A stretch of DNA of 64,000 nt from Calliphora vicina (GCF_958450345.1 NC_088781.1:123888431-123952430), one strand, 5' to 3'; shown: positions 34,430 to 46,632, counted from the first letter of the stretch. Notes: generated by a model from the letters alone, not told the origin. Numbers and translations are program-made.

Positions 34430-35145
34430 TAAATTGGTGGGGAAGTTATACACTGGTGGAAGATTCGTATAAACGCAGACGTGAAATTTGTTTTTAAAAA
34501 AGTTACCAAAAATAAAATATTGAACAAATTGAATTCCACACAAATAAAGAATAAATTGAATCTTCCGAAATGTAGACCAATGCTAAAAAAGCACCATAAA
34601 GAAAATCGTCTAAAATTCGCAAGAAAATATATGAAATGGAGAGATGAGTGGAAAAAAGTAATTTTCTCTGACGAAAAAAAAATTGATTTAGACGGTCCTG
34701 ACTCATGCGATTTGAGATTAAACGATGTTCGGATGTCAAAACGTAATTTCGGTGGTGGCAGTGTTATGATTTGGGCAGCGTTTTCTGCAGTTGGCAAGCC
34801 GAAAATATGGTTTGTTCCGACAAAAATGAATAGTGCGATTTATAACGAACTGTTGGAAGATGCTCTTCTCTCATTTATGAATGAAAAAATGGATGAAGAT
34901 TGTTGGACTGGCCGGTTTATAGTAGGCACTTAAACCAGATGGAGAACTTGTGGGGATACATGGCCCGTAAAGTTTATGAAAATAATGCCCAGAATGAAAG
35001 CATAATGACTGTGACAGAGCTGAAACTAAGAATTAAACAAGTCTGGGAGGAAATTGATTCCGATCTGCTTAAAAAATTAGTGGAATCAATGCCAGACCGT
35101 ATTTTTGAAACAATCCATAAGAAGGGATCATCCAAAAATTATTAA
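34430..35145 (+). pseudogene. Tc1-type transposase relic lacking the second catalytic Asp
   Basis: The first frame (34481-34933) reads FARKYMKWRDEWKKVIFSDE, KKIDLDGPDSCDLRLNDVRM and FGGGSVMIWAAFSAVGKPKI; the second (to 35145) reads LLDWPVYSRHLNQMENLWGY, MARKVYENNAQNES and SDLLKKLVESMPDRIFETIH. SDEK gives the first catalytic Asp, MENLW the catalytic Glu of the DD34E triad. The stretch that should hold the second Asp (QQDNAP type) is gone: the reading jumps from MNEKMDED to LLDWPVYS with a frame change, a deletion of perhaps 25-35 codons near 34893. The N-terminal DNA-binding domain is also incomplete. In Drosophila-like terms it resembles Tc1-like elements, not mariner. Confidence 0.85.
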
Positions 35146-35900
35146 TAATGCTACAGTGGCCCATAATAAAAAGCTTAGTTTAGAATTCCTTACTGAGGAT
35201 AAGGGAGATCTTATATGGATTGGTATCGTCCCAAATTTTTGGCATAAATTATAAGGAGTGGTCGTAGAGCGCTGAAATTTGGCACAGAGAATTATATGGA
35301 CCAAGCTAAGAAAAAAATTAAATTTTATCAAAATCGACCACGCCCAGCGCCCACTGTCCATACAATCCAAATGGATTTTTTCGCATAAAATTTTTCCTAT
35401 CCAAGTAAAAGTTCAGAAATTTGGTACATATATTTCTTGAAACAAAAGAAGAACGCATGCCGAGTTTCAATAAAATCGAACATGCCCACCGCCTACGAAA
35501 CCCATACATAGATAAGAATTTTTTTAGATATTTCGTTTATTATTCGACAACAAATTTTAAGTTTTCATCCTGTTCCGAAAACTTCCGAAAACTATTTTTT
35601 CTTTTAATCGAAAAAAGACACTCCCAACTCTCATTTTATTAAAAAACAGCTTGGGGGAAAGTGGGGCTACATTTTTTTTTCTCCATGGAAAATCAAAAAT
35701 AAAATAATTTTTAGAGACCTATAGATTTGGGCATATCTTCTTAACGGTTTATGATATCCCCATAATTTTCATTTTTATTTATGGAGAAATGTTATATTTT
35801 TCAAATATGTTAAAGGTAAATGGTATCATCAGGAAAATTATACATATATAAACCACTGAATTGCGTGAAAATATAAGTAAATTTTTGTTTAGCACCCTTG
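35146..35900. other. Non-coding, repeat-like stretch
   Basis: Phrases such as GACCACGCCCAGCGCCCACT and CATGCCCACCGCCTACG are more GC-rich than the surroundings and look like an old repeat. The overlapping ORFs on both strands are not convincing. Confidence 0.4.
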
Positions 35901-36009
35901 CATGGACTTTACTTAAATTTTTTAAAAATAAAATAAAATTTTTCTTAAAACTATAAGTGTACATTTCATCTTTAAACATTTATCTACAAAACTGCACCAT
36001 TTGATTTTT

Positions 36010-36330
36010 AAAATTGAGTGTTTGAAAAATTGACTTTTTGACACCAAAATCCCTCTGTGCGTTGTACAAACAGAACAGCAATTTTGATTAAACAATTTTA
36101 TCGTTTGCACTTGTTGTTGAACAGTATATCCTTCTATGGTAATTTGGCAAATCGAAATGAATAATTGGCATCCAATTCGACAGCTATATCTTCAACAATA
36201 TGGCCGCTTTTAACTGTCAAGGTTCGGACGGCTATTTTGGAAGACCTTTTAGCAGATTACATTCCGAAACGGACAGAAAATAGTTATTTTCGGATTTATC
36301 ATGAGTTGAATGATATTTACCAAAGATAAT
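36010..36330 (-). pseudogene. Transposase relic, N-terminal piece of the 58.8-kb family
   Basis: The minus strand reads QTIKLFNQNCCSVCTTHRGI preceded by TVQQQV in another reading, matching the N-terminal IIKLFYQNGCSVRATFR of the relic at 58805-59275. The upstream DNA also matches: AATTCGACAG and ACAATATGGC occur in both at the same spacing. No catalytic domain is present. Confidence 0.6.
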
Positions 36331-36341
36331 GTATATTTAAA

Positions 36342-36618
36342 ACTAGTTGGCCCGCCCGGATTCGCCCGTTAGCATTTACTAATATTAGTTTTTACTTGCA
36401 AATAAAATATCTAAATTTGTACTGCATACTTTAGGGAGCTTTTTTATTACAGTTGACTGGACTAAAAAAAAGATTCGAGTTTTACCCGGAATTTTTTAAT
36501 TTTGTTTCTTCTTCTTGAAAATTTCTAATCGAATAAAAAAAAATCAGCCAAATCGCTCCAGTCGTTCTCACGTGATGCCATTACATACATGGACCATTTC
36601 ATTTTTATATATATAGAT
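36342..36618 (+). mobile_element. SINE-like repeat ending TATATATATAG, short copy
   Basis: Starts CTAGTTGGCCCGCCCGGATT, contains GCTCCAGTCGTTCTCACGTG and ends TTTTTATATATATAGAT. The start and end match those of 49828-51857 (CTAGCTGACCCGG...TTTTATATATATAGAT). Class is uncertain: it may be a SINE or the end of a retrotransposon with a microsatellite tail. Confidence 0.6.
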
Positions 36619-36624
36619 GATTAA

Positions 36625-38222
36625 CAATCATTATGTACTATGAAAATTTGTTTATTGAGTGAATGTTTTTCACACAATTAATGTAGAGTACTTTGAATAC
36701 CTTCATAAAGTCTCTGAAAAAAATTACAATATCTCCAAAGTTATTTTGTCTGTAGGATTTATGCTTGTTTTTTATTCAGATGTATTCATGTAGCCACGTT
36801 CGAGACAGTATTATTTTTTATATTTTTTACACTCAAATGCACAATGAATGAATGGTATTGAAATATATTACAAAAGAACGAAAAACGAAAAGCCAAATGA
36901 AAGGAAAAAACATTTGGATTTCATAGTCCCTATTCTACAGCTATTGTGGGTCCCTATGCAGCAGCATATGCATACATTTGTATAACTGAGTGTGTTCATG
37001 TAAATCCTTGTGATTGTTTGTGTCCCTCTTTTATTGTGAATTTTTAAGTACAAGGACATTACTATTATTGTCCTTTACTTCAACATAAACAACAACAGTA
37101 ACAAAAACTTAAAGGGTTCACGCATTAATATTAAATGTTATGTGCGTTTTACTCGTTTGCATAGAATTTAGAACTTTGCAGACGACTATTCTTAAGTGTG
37201 GTTTATAATCGTATGAGAGTTGAGAATATAAAATTAAATTGGAAATCATTTTTTTCTTCTATTTCATTTGGGATATTTTGCATATGTAAATGTATTTAAA
37301 TGTAAACGAAAGTAATTTAAATTTAAAATGTTTTAGTTTTACATTAGTGGTTAATATTTAAACAGATGAATATATAAAATTGCAAAACCGGAACGTGATA
37401 TCATTTATTGTATGCGATTTTAAGTCCTTGTATTTATATTTGAAGTAAGCTTGAAGGTTGCTTGCTAGACTTTAATTAATTTTCTTTTATAGTTTTCAAA
37501 ATGACAAGGGTAGTTTAAAAAACTTGTTTGAAAATGATAGAAAATTAATAATTTAAACCGAAATTATTTATGTTTTCTTCAATTTATTTTAAATGCTTCA
37601 TATGGAGTTTTTATGATTATGAAGAAGTCGGACTCTTAATAAAGATAAGATCACATAGTGATACATAACTAACTAACTACAAGAATGTGGCAAATTCCTT
37701 TTGTGCCTACTCCGATCTCAACACTAACAATTTACAACTTATATCAACCTATTTTGCAATTTATCTACACTCTCCCATTTCTATAAATTTAGCTCAATGA
37801 AACCTTAAGCACTTACTACATTCCTACAACATATTTATGACAGTTATAACCATTTGTTACTTATATGAACTAATACAATGAACACCTCCCCTTTATATAA
37901 AAGTACTTGCTACAATTTTGATATTTATGAAAAAAAAGTGTGGGTGGGTGTTAAATACATGAATTTGAAGTACACTTTGACAATCTTTTTATTATTATAA
38001 CAATATGACTTTATTACAAATTGACTTGTAACAACCCATTTCTGTACGTTTTCTTAACCTTTTTCTTTACTTTATTATGTGTCATACAAATAATTTTTTT
38101 ATGGGGGCTGGGTTGTAAGGACTGTAAGGATTGTAACTAGAGTAAACAATGTCATTGTATGATTTCTATATTCCTCTGTTCCAAATCGTATATACCATTC
38201 ACCGAAGTATTCTTTAAGATAT
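36625..38222. other. AT-rich intron stretch
   Basis: No gene or well-defined element. Occasional TATGTA and TTTA runs; a short (38180-38205) TATATACCATTCACC phrase echoes mini-me ends. Confidence 0.4.
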
Positions 38223-38749
38223 TGTTACGTTTTTACCTTTTAAATACGGTGGTTTATTTCTCTTAAATTAACCAGATACTTTTGATAGCAAATAAACGCA
38301 GTTTAATAGTTTAAAATTGTAATAAAATTACATAACAACAGTTTAGATAGTCACTCAGTGTTTATACACGTTTATAATTTTCAGTAATAAACACTTAAAT
38401 TAAACACTTTATAATGCACAAGAATGCAAATGATTTTAACTCTTACAGCGCCTATGATAAACTAATCTTACTGCAACAGCTGCCACTATTTCTACACAGC
38501 GCTATGTTCCTTCCAGTAGCTTCAAGAAAGTTCTATTCCTACAATGATCAACTTAAAGCTTTTATTCAGTATTGTATGTTCCACACATATGTTTATAATA
38601 TCCACAGTTATGTTAACTACTGTTAGCCGGCCAGTAAACGACATGGTCCGTAAGTAGAAGTCTCCAGAAATAGAAATGAATAGAAGCATGATGCAACCTG
38701 AAACCAGCCGTTAGAAACCGTTTTTTAATTCAAATACAATTTCGTAGCA
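38223..38749 (-). mobile_element. Solo LTR, gypsy-type, copy 3
   Basis: Starts TGTTACG and ends CGTAGCA, with ATAT on the left (38219-38222) and ATAC on the right (38750-38753), so the duplication has one mismatch. It shares GATACTTTTGATAGCAAATAAAC and CAGCTGCCACTATTTCTACA-type words with copies at 21534 and 26741. The plus-strand ORF 38414-38626 is the shadow of this repeat. Confidence 0.75.
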
Positions 38750-38859
38750 ATACAAATGTGTATATAAAAAGAATTTTTGATGAAAAACATTTTTTAGTGA
38801 GACAATTTTTAAAAATAAAAGAAAAAAATCGGTTTCGAAAGAAAAAGATCGGACAGGCC

Positions 38860-39290
38860 CGACCAAGTATTGCAGGCATTTCTCCATGAACATTGTTGTC
38901 AAACTCAACCAGAGCTTGACAAGTCATTGGGAGCTACTCAAGTAGTAATTTTAAAGTGTTTACGAGCAGCAGAATTTATCCCAAATCAGGGAAATTGGGT
39001 AGCATACGAATTGAAGCTGAGAGACATTTTAAGACGATTTTGCATGTCCGAGATGCTGCTTTAACGCTATAAAAGAAAATTAGTTTTGCACCGAATCATT
39101 ACTTGCGATGAAAAATGGATCCACTACGATAACCCGAAGCGTAAAGCCCGGCCAACCATCCTAATTGAAAACAAATCCAAATATCCACGGCGCTAAGGTA
39201 AGTCTCTGTATTTGATGGGGTCCTGTCCATTATTAACTGCAGAAATTTAACCAGACCATCGCAGGGAACACGTACCGAACGCAACTATAT
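38860..39290 (+). pseudogene. mariner transposase relic
   Basis: Reads LQAFLHEHCCQTQPELDKSL, FIPNQGNWVAYELKLRDILR, RFCMSEMLL, a stop, RYKRKLVLHRIITCDEKWIH and YDNPKRKARPT. This is the mariner HTH-to-catalytic segment; CDEKW holds the first Asp (GDEKW is usual). The C-terminal half is only hinted at (39220-39290) before a mini-me fragment begins. In the long intron of the DIP-like gene. Confidence 0.8.
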
Positions 39291-39510
39291 TATATACCCT
39301 TCACCAAATTATACTTTAAAATACAAATTTTAAATATTTTTAGGTAAACAAAATTTAAATTTTTTTTCAAGTTGTTTTTTGATTTTTAGTTTTAAAATTT
39401 TTTTTTTTTTAATATTTAGTGAAAAAAAATTTTGGTGAAAAAAAAAATTCGGTTTTTTTTTAAATTTTTTTTTAATATTTAGTGAAAAAATATTTTTTTC
39501 GATTTTGACG
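39291..39510 (+). mobile_element. Fragment of mini-me-like repeat, type B
   Basis: TATATACCCTTCACCAAATT and the following poly-T/A stretch match the start of type B copies just inside the hairpin. Hairpin end is lacking. Confidence 0.55.
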
Positions 39511-40754
39511 CATTATATGAAAAAACGTACAAATTTGTCAAAGCGGGCAAGGTTTGTGAAACTTCTGAGGAGTAAATAAAGACTTTTTATATAAGTATTT
39601 GATACTGTTGAAAACATTATGACCTGAGGATTGATATTTTAGTAAAATTAAATAATTTTATAAAATTTTGGGACTTCATTTACCTTAAAAACTAAAAAAA
39701 CTTTCATATGGTGATTTTCCACGAATAAAAATATAAAATTTGATTTAATGTAAAATTTTAACGGTTAAAGATATCATAACAAAATTGGGAACTAATTTAG
39801 ATCCAAATGTCCTTAAATTAATGACATTATAATTTTTGAAATTTTTTATTTTCAAATACCGAAATTCCTAAAACGGGGAAAATGTGTTCCAAAAACTGAG
39901 TTTTTTTAGAAAAGTGCCTACTGTGACGCTATTTACCGTGTGATAGTAAAACAACTTTCTAAGTATTTAAACAACATATAGGGTTATACAAATACGGCAC
40001 TTTTTCGAGGATCGGTGCTTTGCCTTTTTAGAATTTTTTACTGAAACCTAAATATTTTTTTTAAAATTGTCCAAGTTTGGATACGTCTGGGGGATACTGT
40101 GTCCGCTTAAGTGAGCCCAATTTTACTTTACATGCTTTTGCATTAAGTTTTCTTTCCGGAGCATATAAAAATTGTATATAGTCCCAAAGAAAATTTGTTT
40201 CTACGAAAGAAAAAATATAGGGACTTTTTTAGGAAAAATCGTAAAAAATTAGGCCCATTTTACATGTTCCAACTTTGGATGCGTGTAACTTTTTACACGG
40301 ACGAGATAACTGTTACCAAGTTTTTTCTATTTTATTTAGAATTTTATTGCCAATATAGCTCATATTTTGAAAAAAAAATTCGACCCTCCGTAGGGCCGCC
40401 ATATCTAAAAAACAAAAAAAAATCGAGCAAAATTAAAAAAAAAAAATAAATAAACTGAAGGAGATAACCTACACATGTAAGCGTATTTTTTGTAGATCTT
40501 CTCAAGGACTATTTATATTTTAAATTTCAGCTCATTCGGATCATAAATGAATTTTTGGGGATTTTTTTAAAAATTTTGAGACCCGAGGTGACCAACTTTG
40601 AGGGGGCACAAACTGGCCCGTATTACCCCTAGGAAGCTGAACTAATGTAATTCAACTCAGAAACACCTCAGCTCTAACCGTGTGTAATAATATCTCCAAT
40701 AGTTCCCGAGATACCGAATTATTTCCAAAAAAAAAAAGTTTCTAAACCACTGTG
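39511..40754. other. Gene-free, repeat-like stretch
   Basis: Contains CCCTCCGTAGGGCCGCCATA and GACCCGAGGTGACCAACTTT, GC-richer phrases that look like an old element. 40694-40756 matches 22186-22260. No coding region is convincing. Confidence 0.45.
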
Positions 40755-41336
40755 CGTCGTTGCAAAGGTTTTTGAAATATCTATCATTAGATATCCATAT
40801 TGTCTATATTAATGATTTAGTAATCCAGATATGGGTGAAAAATAGGTCAAAAATCGAGGTTGTCCTGGTTTTTTCCTTATATCTCAGCCATTTGTGGACC
40901 AATTTTCTCGATTTTAAATAGCAACAGAGCCGGAAGAATTTCGGAGATATTGATGTATCATACGTATATGTAAGTTATTTGGGGGCTTCAGAAAGTTGAT
41001 TTCAACACACAGACGGACATGGCTATATCGACTCCGCTATCTATAACGATTCAGAATATATATACTTTGTGGGGTCGCAAATGAAAAATGTAGAAATTAC
41101 AAACTTATATATACCCTTGCCACATTTAATTATTTTTGAAATTTTTTTTTTCGGATTCTTTTTTTTGTGAGCCAATTTTCTCGATTTTAAATAGCAACAA
41201 TGCCGGGATTGATTGTTGTTTATTTGGGGGCTACGGATATGGCTATATCGACTTCGCTATCTATAACGATCCAGAATATATATAGTACGTCACAAACGAA
41301 AAACCCACTCGCCACTCATAGTGAAGGGTATAAAAA
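40755..41336 (+). mobile_element. Two type B mini-me fragments in tandem
   Basis: 40755-41120 holds TTAGATATCCATATTGTCTA, ACACACAGACGGACATGGC and CGACTCCGCTATCTATAACG; 41160-41336 repeats TTTTCTCGATTTTAAATAGC, CGACTTCGCTATCTATAACG and CCACTCATAGTGAAGGGTAT. Both are truncated. Confidence 0.6.
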
Positions 41337-41463
41337 TTAGTAATTTCAATGAAAAATTTGCAGAAACATACATTTTACAAATATTTTACATAACCTTCAT
41401 TCAACTAAATACACTCATGGTGAAGCGTATTAAAATAAAAAATTGCTGCCGCAGCCATGTTTA

Positions 41464-41700
41464 CACAAAGAAAACAGATTCGTTATAGCAACCGAATTTG
41501 TTACCAATCGAATGATTCTGCGATAGTGACCGAATTTTGTGGCTGCAAAAATTTGGAAAGGGTAACAAAAATTTGGTTGCTTCAACCGAAGTTCTTCTTT
41601 ATCAACTGACTTTCTGTTGATAAAACCGAAAAAATGTGTGCAACCGAATGATTCGATTGACAACAAATTCGGTTGCTATCACGAATCTGTTTTCTCTGTG
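41464..41700. mobile_element. 237-bp MITE with TA target duplication
   Basis: Starts CACAAAGAAAACAGATTCG and ends CGAATCTGTTTTCTCTGTG with TA on both flanks (41462-41463, 41701-41702). Inverted arms of about 60 bp include AGCAACCGAATTTGTT. A TA duplication points to the Tc1/mariner group. The ORF spanning it is not a gene. Confidence 0.85.
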
Positions 41701-41702
41701 TA

Positions 41703-42838
41703 GATTTACATTTAACTTGATGAAGATGACTACAAAATAATGTATTTCTCATACATTTTGCAAAAAAATTATCGATTTAAAAAAAATTAACAATACGCAT
41801 ACATTTTCCAAAAAAAGAAAAAAATAGAAAAAAAAAACATATTTTTTTAAAAAAAAAACAATTTTTAAACAACTCTGTGATATTACAATAAATTATAAAT
41901 ATTTTAAAAAATCATAATTTTTATGAAAAAATTATTAAAAAAAACCAAATTTAAAACATAAATTTAAATACAAAATAAATTATTTTAAAATTCATTAATT
42001 TTATATAGAATTTAGAAATCGTAAAATTTTTCGCAATTCTGTGATTTTTTCGGTATGTATTTTGATTATATGAAACGTATAGAATGTATAGTACGTATAA
42101 TTAATATTTATTTGTAAGTATGCAATCAATGTTACTCATACGTACAATATTGTGGTGAATAATCAATCAGAATAAAAGTTCGAAAAATCAATTCTTGGAT
42201 AGAAATATATCGTTTTGTCTCATAATAAGAAAATTTGATACTAATTTGAGTATTTGACAAAGTAACTTTAAATATTAGCACTTCAGAAAATATTTGCAGT
42301 GATTCTCAGTCCTTCGATCCTTAGCTACCAGCAGAAAAATAAATAAATGTTTTATTATTGCTGTGTGTATGTGTATACATATGTATATTATTTTACTATC
42401 TATTGATGGAGTCGTTTGTTTGCTGTAAGTATGTGCTAAATTGGAATTCTATATAACATACAAAAATACTCGTACTCGATTTACACATAAAAACAGAACA
42501 TCAATAAATAACATATTTTGTATGCTTGAAGCAAAAATATTAATGTTTTTTTCTCACTTCCTAGCCACCGCCACACCCCAACGCCCACTGTCTATTTGAA
42601 CGCCGCACATACAATAAATACATGTTCTCTCTTGACTTCAAGTGTGTTTATGTGTTGTGTTTCATGTTGTCAATTTGTTGCGATTTTCTATTTTTTTGCA
42701 ATCCTAGCAAATTTTTCTATTGGATTTTTTTTGCTATTGTTGTTGTTGTTTTATAACGTGACAGATTTTCTCAAGCTTTTAGCTTCATTGTTTCATTGTT
42801 TCAATGTTTATATTGCAATTTACAGGCAGGAAGATAGA
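41703..42838. other. AT-rich intron stretch
   Basis: No gene. Poly-A and TTGTTG runs (42735-42750). Confidence 0.4.
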
Positions 42839-43143
42839 TAGGGTTGTCATTCGAATAAAAATTAATCGAATAATCGAGAAAAATAAATATTTTTTTATTC
42901 TAATTTCAATTCAGAATACAAAATTATTCGATCAAGAATTGTCGATTAATCGAATAAATATATTTCCAAAGTTGCTCGAGTTTAATTCGTATGGTACCCA
43001 ACATCTTGTCAAAGTCACCACTTCAGATACTCAAGCAGTAATTTCAAAATGATTTATATTTTATAAAATTATTCGAATAATATTTTTTGTCGTTGACTGT
43101 TCAAATATTCGATTAAACTAAAGCTCGAAAAAGTATAACCCTA
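42839..43143. mobile_element. MITE with TAGGGTT termini carrying a mariner scrap
   Basis: Starts TAGGGTTGTCATTCGAATAA and ends GTATAACCCTA. It is full of ATTCGAATAA motifs and resembles the truncated copy at 6655-6830. The middle (42975-43050) reads on the minus strand as part of a mariner transposase ending GYHTN/WVPYELN-like, similar to 61757-61802. I see no clean 8-bp duplication. Confidence 0.6.
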
Positions 43144-44863
43144 CGAAAGGAGCAACAACAATTTGCTAACAATATTTTGTTTTATGTTGCTGTTATTTTT
43201 CTGTTGTTTACTCTTATTGTTGATCCCCAAAGGTGTTTTTAAACTTTTGCATTATTGACATTTACCATGGGATATAACGACAAACATTTGTCTGTATTTA
43301 TTGTTACTGCTGCTGTCATTGTTGTTGTTTTTGCTTTTTTTTATTTTTTATTCTGTTTTTTGCTGTTGTTTTACGATTATTGACTTATGGATGAAGTAAT
43401 TGATGGTGAAAAGAATCAATAATAGATAAATTTTATAGGATACTTTAGAAATATTGAGCAAATACACTTGTTATAAGGAACTTATATTCTTTTTTAAACA
43501 GAAAGTTTGAAGATGAATTTTTGGTATACAATTTTTTTTATTTATGTAGCAGGGACTAGGGAAATGTGAACAACATATTACATTATTTCTAACAATTAAC
43601 TTTAGCATTATTAAATGTTTATTATCTCGAGATACTTTAATATGAATGACCACACTTGAACAAATTTGGAACGGGAAAGAAACGATCCCTTGCCAAACTT
43701 GTCTGTCTCCTTCCTATATTGCTATATTAACTATAAACCACAACTATTTAATTTTATCAATTTTCTGCATCCGGTTTAAAAACATTCCACAATCCAACAT
43801 TATTTTTCAACTTCCGTTTATTTGCAACCTTTCCAGACACTTGTTTAACTTTTTGTCTGGCCCAATGGATGCCAGCACAGTTGGAAATCAATACAGCATT
43901 CAAATATTTGCTTTCGCCATAATATATACATGATCTAGAATCTAATAGCTTCATAACTTATTTCCTCTCTCTACTTCCCCATCATCTAACTGTAAATCAA
44001 ACGTTTGCAGACAGTTACAAATTCCACAAATTCCTTTCAATGCCCCGCAAATTTCTTACCAGAATTTAAAGTCTCCACAACAAACTCATTTAATATTTAT
44101 TATAATATGCATAATTTGTCTTCTTCAAAATGTTTGCACATTTCCCTCTATTTTCCTGAAATGACATATCGTAAATCATGACTATTTCGATAAATTTCTT
44201 ACAGTTGCGACATATTTTTCGGGTTTTCTTTTTAATTTTTGAGGAGAAAAAACTGAATATTTCGTTTCTATTCATTGCAATTTTTCTGCTATATACCCTC
44301 TTTTGTAATGCATTTGCCACTATTATGTGGCATGCCACAAAATCAAGACATTTCTGCGTAATAAATTGCATTCTTTTTTTTGTGTTTCTATGAGGTTAAA
44401 TCAAATTCATTTGTAACTGTGTAGGAATATCGTTTTTCGTTTCATTTTAACAATTTTTTGCAACAAAAGGACTGTTGAAATAACGCAAAAAATGCCGAAG
44501 TATATAAATGTAATATTATATTATATATGCAAATTGAGCAGACAATTGAACACAAGTGCATGGAGTATCACTGTCATCAGCACCAGCAAACTTATCTTCA
44601 ACGTTAAAATCTCCTTTTTATCCAAATATAGTTTTAGTGTTTATATAGTGAATACAACACCCCATTTGCCTGAATGAGTTTAAGTTTTCCTAAAAGATAG
44701 TTATAAGTATCATTGTAAGTTTACAATGTTACAACTTCGAATACAGGATATCGATGACAATATTCTATGTTTGCTTAATACCTACCAAACGAGAGACAAT
44801 TTCCATACAAAAGAAATACTTTAACATTTGTTTGATCAGAAATATTGATGGAAGTTTAAGATG
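43144..44863. other. AT-rich intron stretch
   Basis: No recognised gene. GTT-rich patches (43150-43380). The ORFs at 43646-44393 overlap on opposite strands and lack recognisable motifs or splice sites in a supportive position. Confidence 0.4.
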
Positions 44864-46632
44864 CAGTTCCAGTTCAGTTCTAGTTCAGTTCTAGTTCAGT
44901 TCTAGTTCAGTTCTAGTTCAGTTCTAGTTCAGTTCTAGTTCAGTTCTAGTTCAGTTCTAGTTCAGTTCTAGTTCAGTTCTAGTTCAGTTCTAGTTCAGTT
45001 CTAGTTCAGTTCTAGTTCAGTTCTAGTTCAGTTCTAGTTCAGTTCTAGTTCAGTTCTAGTTCAGTTCTAGTTCAGTTCTAGTTCAGTTCTAGTTCAGTTC
45101 TAGTTCAGTTCTAGTTCAGTTCTAGTTCAGTTCTAGTTCAGTTCTAGTTCAGTTCTAGTTCAGTTCTAGTTCAGTTCTAGTTCAGTTCTAGTTCAGTTCT
45201 AGTTCAGTTCTAGTTCAGTTCTAGTTCAGTTCTAGTTCAGTTCTAGTTCAGTTCTAGTTCAGTTCTAGTTCAGTTCTAGTTCAGTTCTAGTTCAGTTCTA
45301 GTTCAGTTCTAGTTCAGTTCTAGTTCAGTTCTAGTTCAGTTCTAGTTCAGTTCTAGTTCAGTTCTAGTTCAGTTCTAGTTCAGTTCTAGTTCAGTTCTAG
45401 TTCAGTTCTAGTTCAGTTCTAGTTCAGTTCTAGTTCAGTTCTAGTTCAGTTCTAGTTCAGTTCTAGTTCAGTTCTAGTTCAGTTCTAGTTCAGTTCTAGT
45501 TCAGTTCTAGTTCAGTTCTAGTTCAGTTCTAGTTCAGTTCTAGTTCAGTTCTAGTTCAGTTCTAGTTCAGTTCTAGTTCAGTTCTAGTTCAGTTCTAGTT
45601 CAGTTCTAGTTCAGTTCTAGTTCAGTTCTAGTTCAGTTCTAGTTCAGTTCTAGTTCAGTTCTAGTTCAGTTCTAGTTCAGTTCTAGTTCAGTTCTAGTTC
45701 AGTTCTAGTTCAGTTCTAGTTCAGTTCTAGTTCAGTTCTAGTTCAGTTCTAGTTCAGTTCTAGTTCAGTTCTAGTTCAGTTCTAGTTCAGTTCTAGTTCA
45801 GTTCTAGTTCAGTTCTAGTTCAGTTCTAGTTCAGTTCTAGTTCAGTTCTAGTTCAGTTCTAGTTCAGTTCTAGTTCAGTTCTAGTTCAGTTCTAGTTCAG
45901 TTCTAGTTCAGTTCTAGTTCAGTTCTAGTTCAGTTCTAGTTCAGTTCTAGTTCAGTTCTAGTTCAGTTCTAGTTCAGTTCTAGTTCAGTTCTAGTTCAGT
46001 TCTAGTTCAGTTCTAGTTCAGTTCTAGTTCAGTTCTAGTTCAGTTCTAGTTCAGTTCTAGTTCAGTTCTAGTTCAGTTCTAGTTCAGTTCTAGTTCAGTT
46101 CTAGTTCAGTTCTAGTTCAGTTCTAGTTCAGTTCTAGTTCAGTTCTAGTTCTAGTTCTAGTTCAGTTCTAGTTCAGTTCTAGTTCAGTTCTAGTTCAGTT
46201 CTAGTTCAGTTCTAGTTCAGTTCTAGTTCAGTTCTAGTTCAGTTCTAGTTCAGTTCTAGTTCAGTTCTAGTTCAGTTCTAGTTCAGTTCTAGTTCAGTTC
46301 TAGTTCAGTTCTAGTTCAGTTCTAGTTCAGTTCTAGTTCAGTTCTAGTTCAGTTCTAGTTCAGTTCTAGTTCAGTTCTAGTTCAGTTCTAGTTCAGTTCT
46401 AGTTCAGTTCTAGTTCAGTTCTAGTTCAGTTCTAGTTCAGTTCTAGTTCAGTTCTAGTTCAGTTCTAGTTCAGTTCTAGTTCAGTTCTAGTTCAGTTCTA
46501 GTTCAGTTCTAGTTCAGTTCTAGTTCAGTTCTAGTTCAGTTCTAGTTCAGTTCTAGTTCAGTTCTAGTTCAGTTCTAGTTCAGTTCTAGTTCAGTTCTAG
46601 TTCAGTTCTAGTTCAGTTCTAGTTCAGTTCTA
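44864..46632. repeat. 11-bp minisatellite, about 160 copies
   Basis: The unit TTCTAGTTCAG is repeated without interruption for about 1.77 kb. Only two kinds of variation are visible: a TTCCAG variant at the very start and a short 6-bp TTCTAG slip near 46146-46163. It lies in the 17.9-kb intron of the DIP-like gene, on the 3' side of the linker exon. The lack of point changes implies recent or continuing homogenisation, or an assembly artefact. Confidence 0.97.

Noticed and set aside
43646..43954. Opposite-strand ORFs of 95 and 65 codons as an extra exon of the DIP-like gene
   Set aside because: No Ig or linker-like motif and no convincing acceptor and donor in a compatible phase.
44864..46632. 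Minisatellite as a telomere
   Set aside because: The unit TTCTAGTTCAG is not TTAGG-like, unique sequence continues on both sides, and exons lie on either side.
44864..46632. Minisatellite or mini-me arrays as CRISPR
   Set aside because: Units are directly adjacent without spacers and the DNA is eukaryotic.
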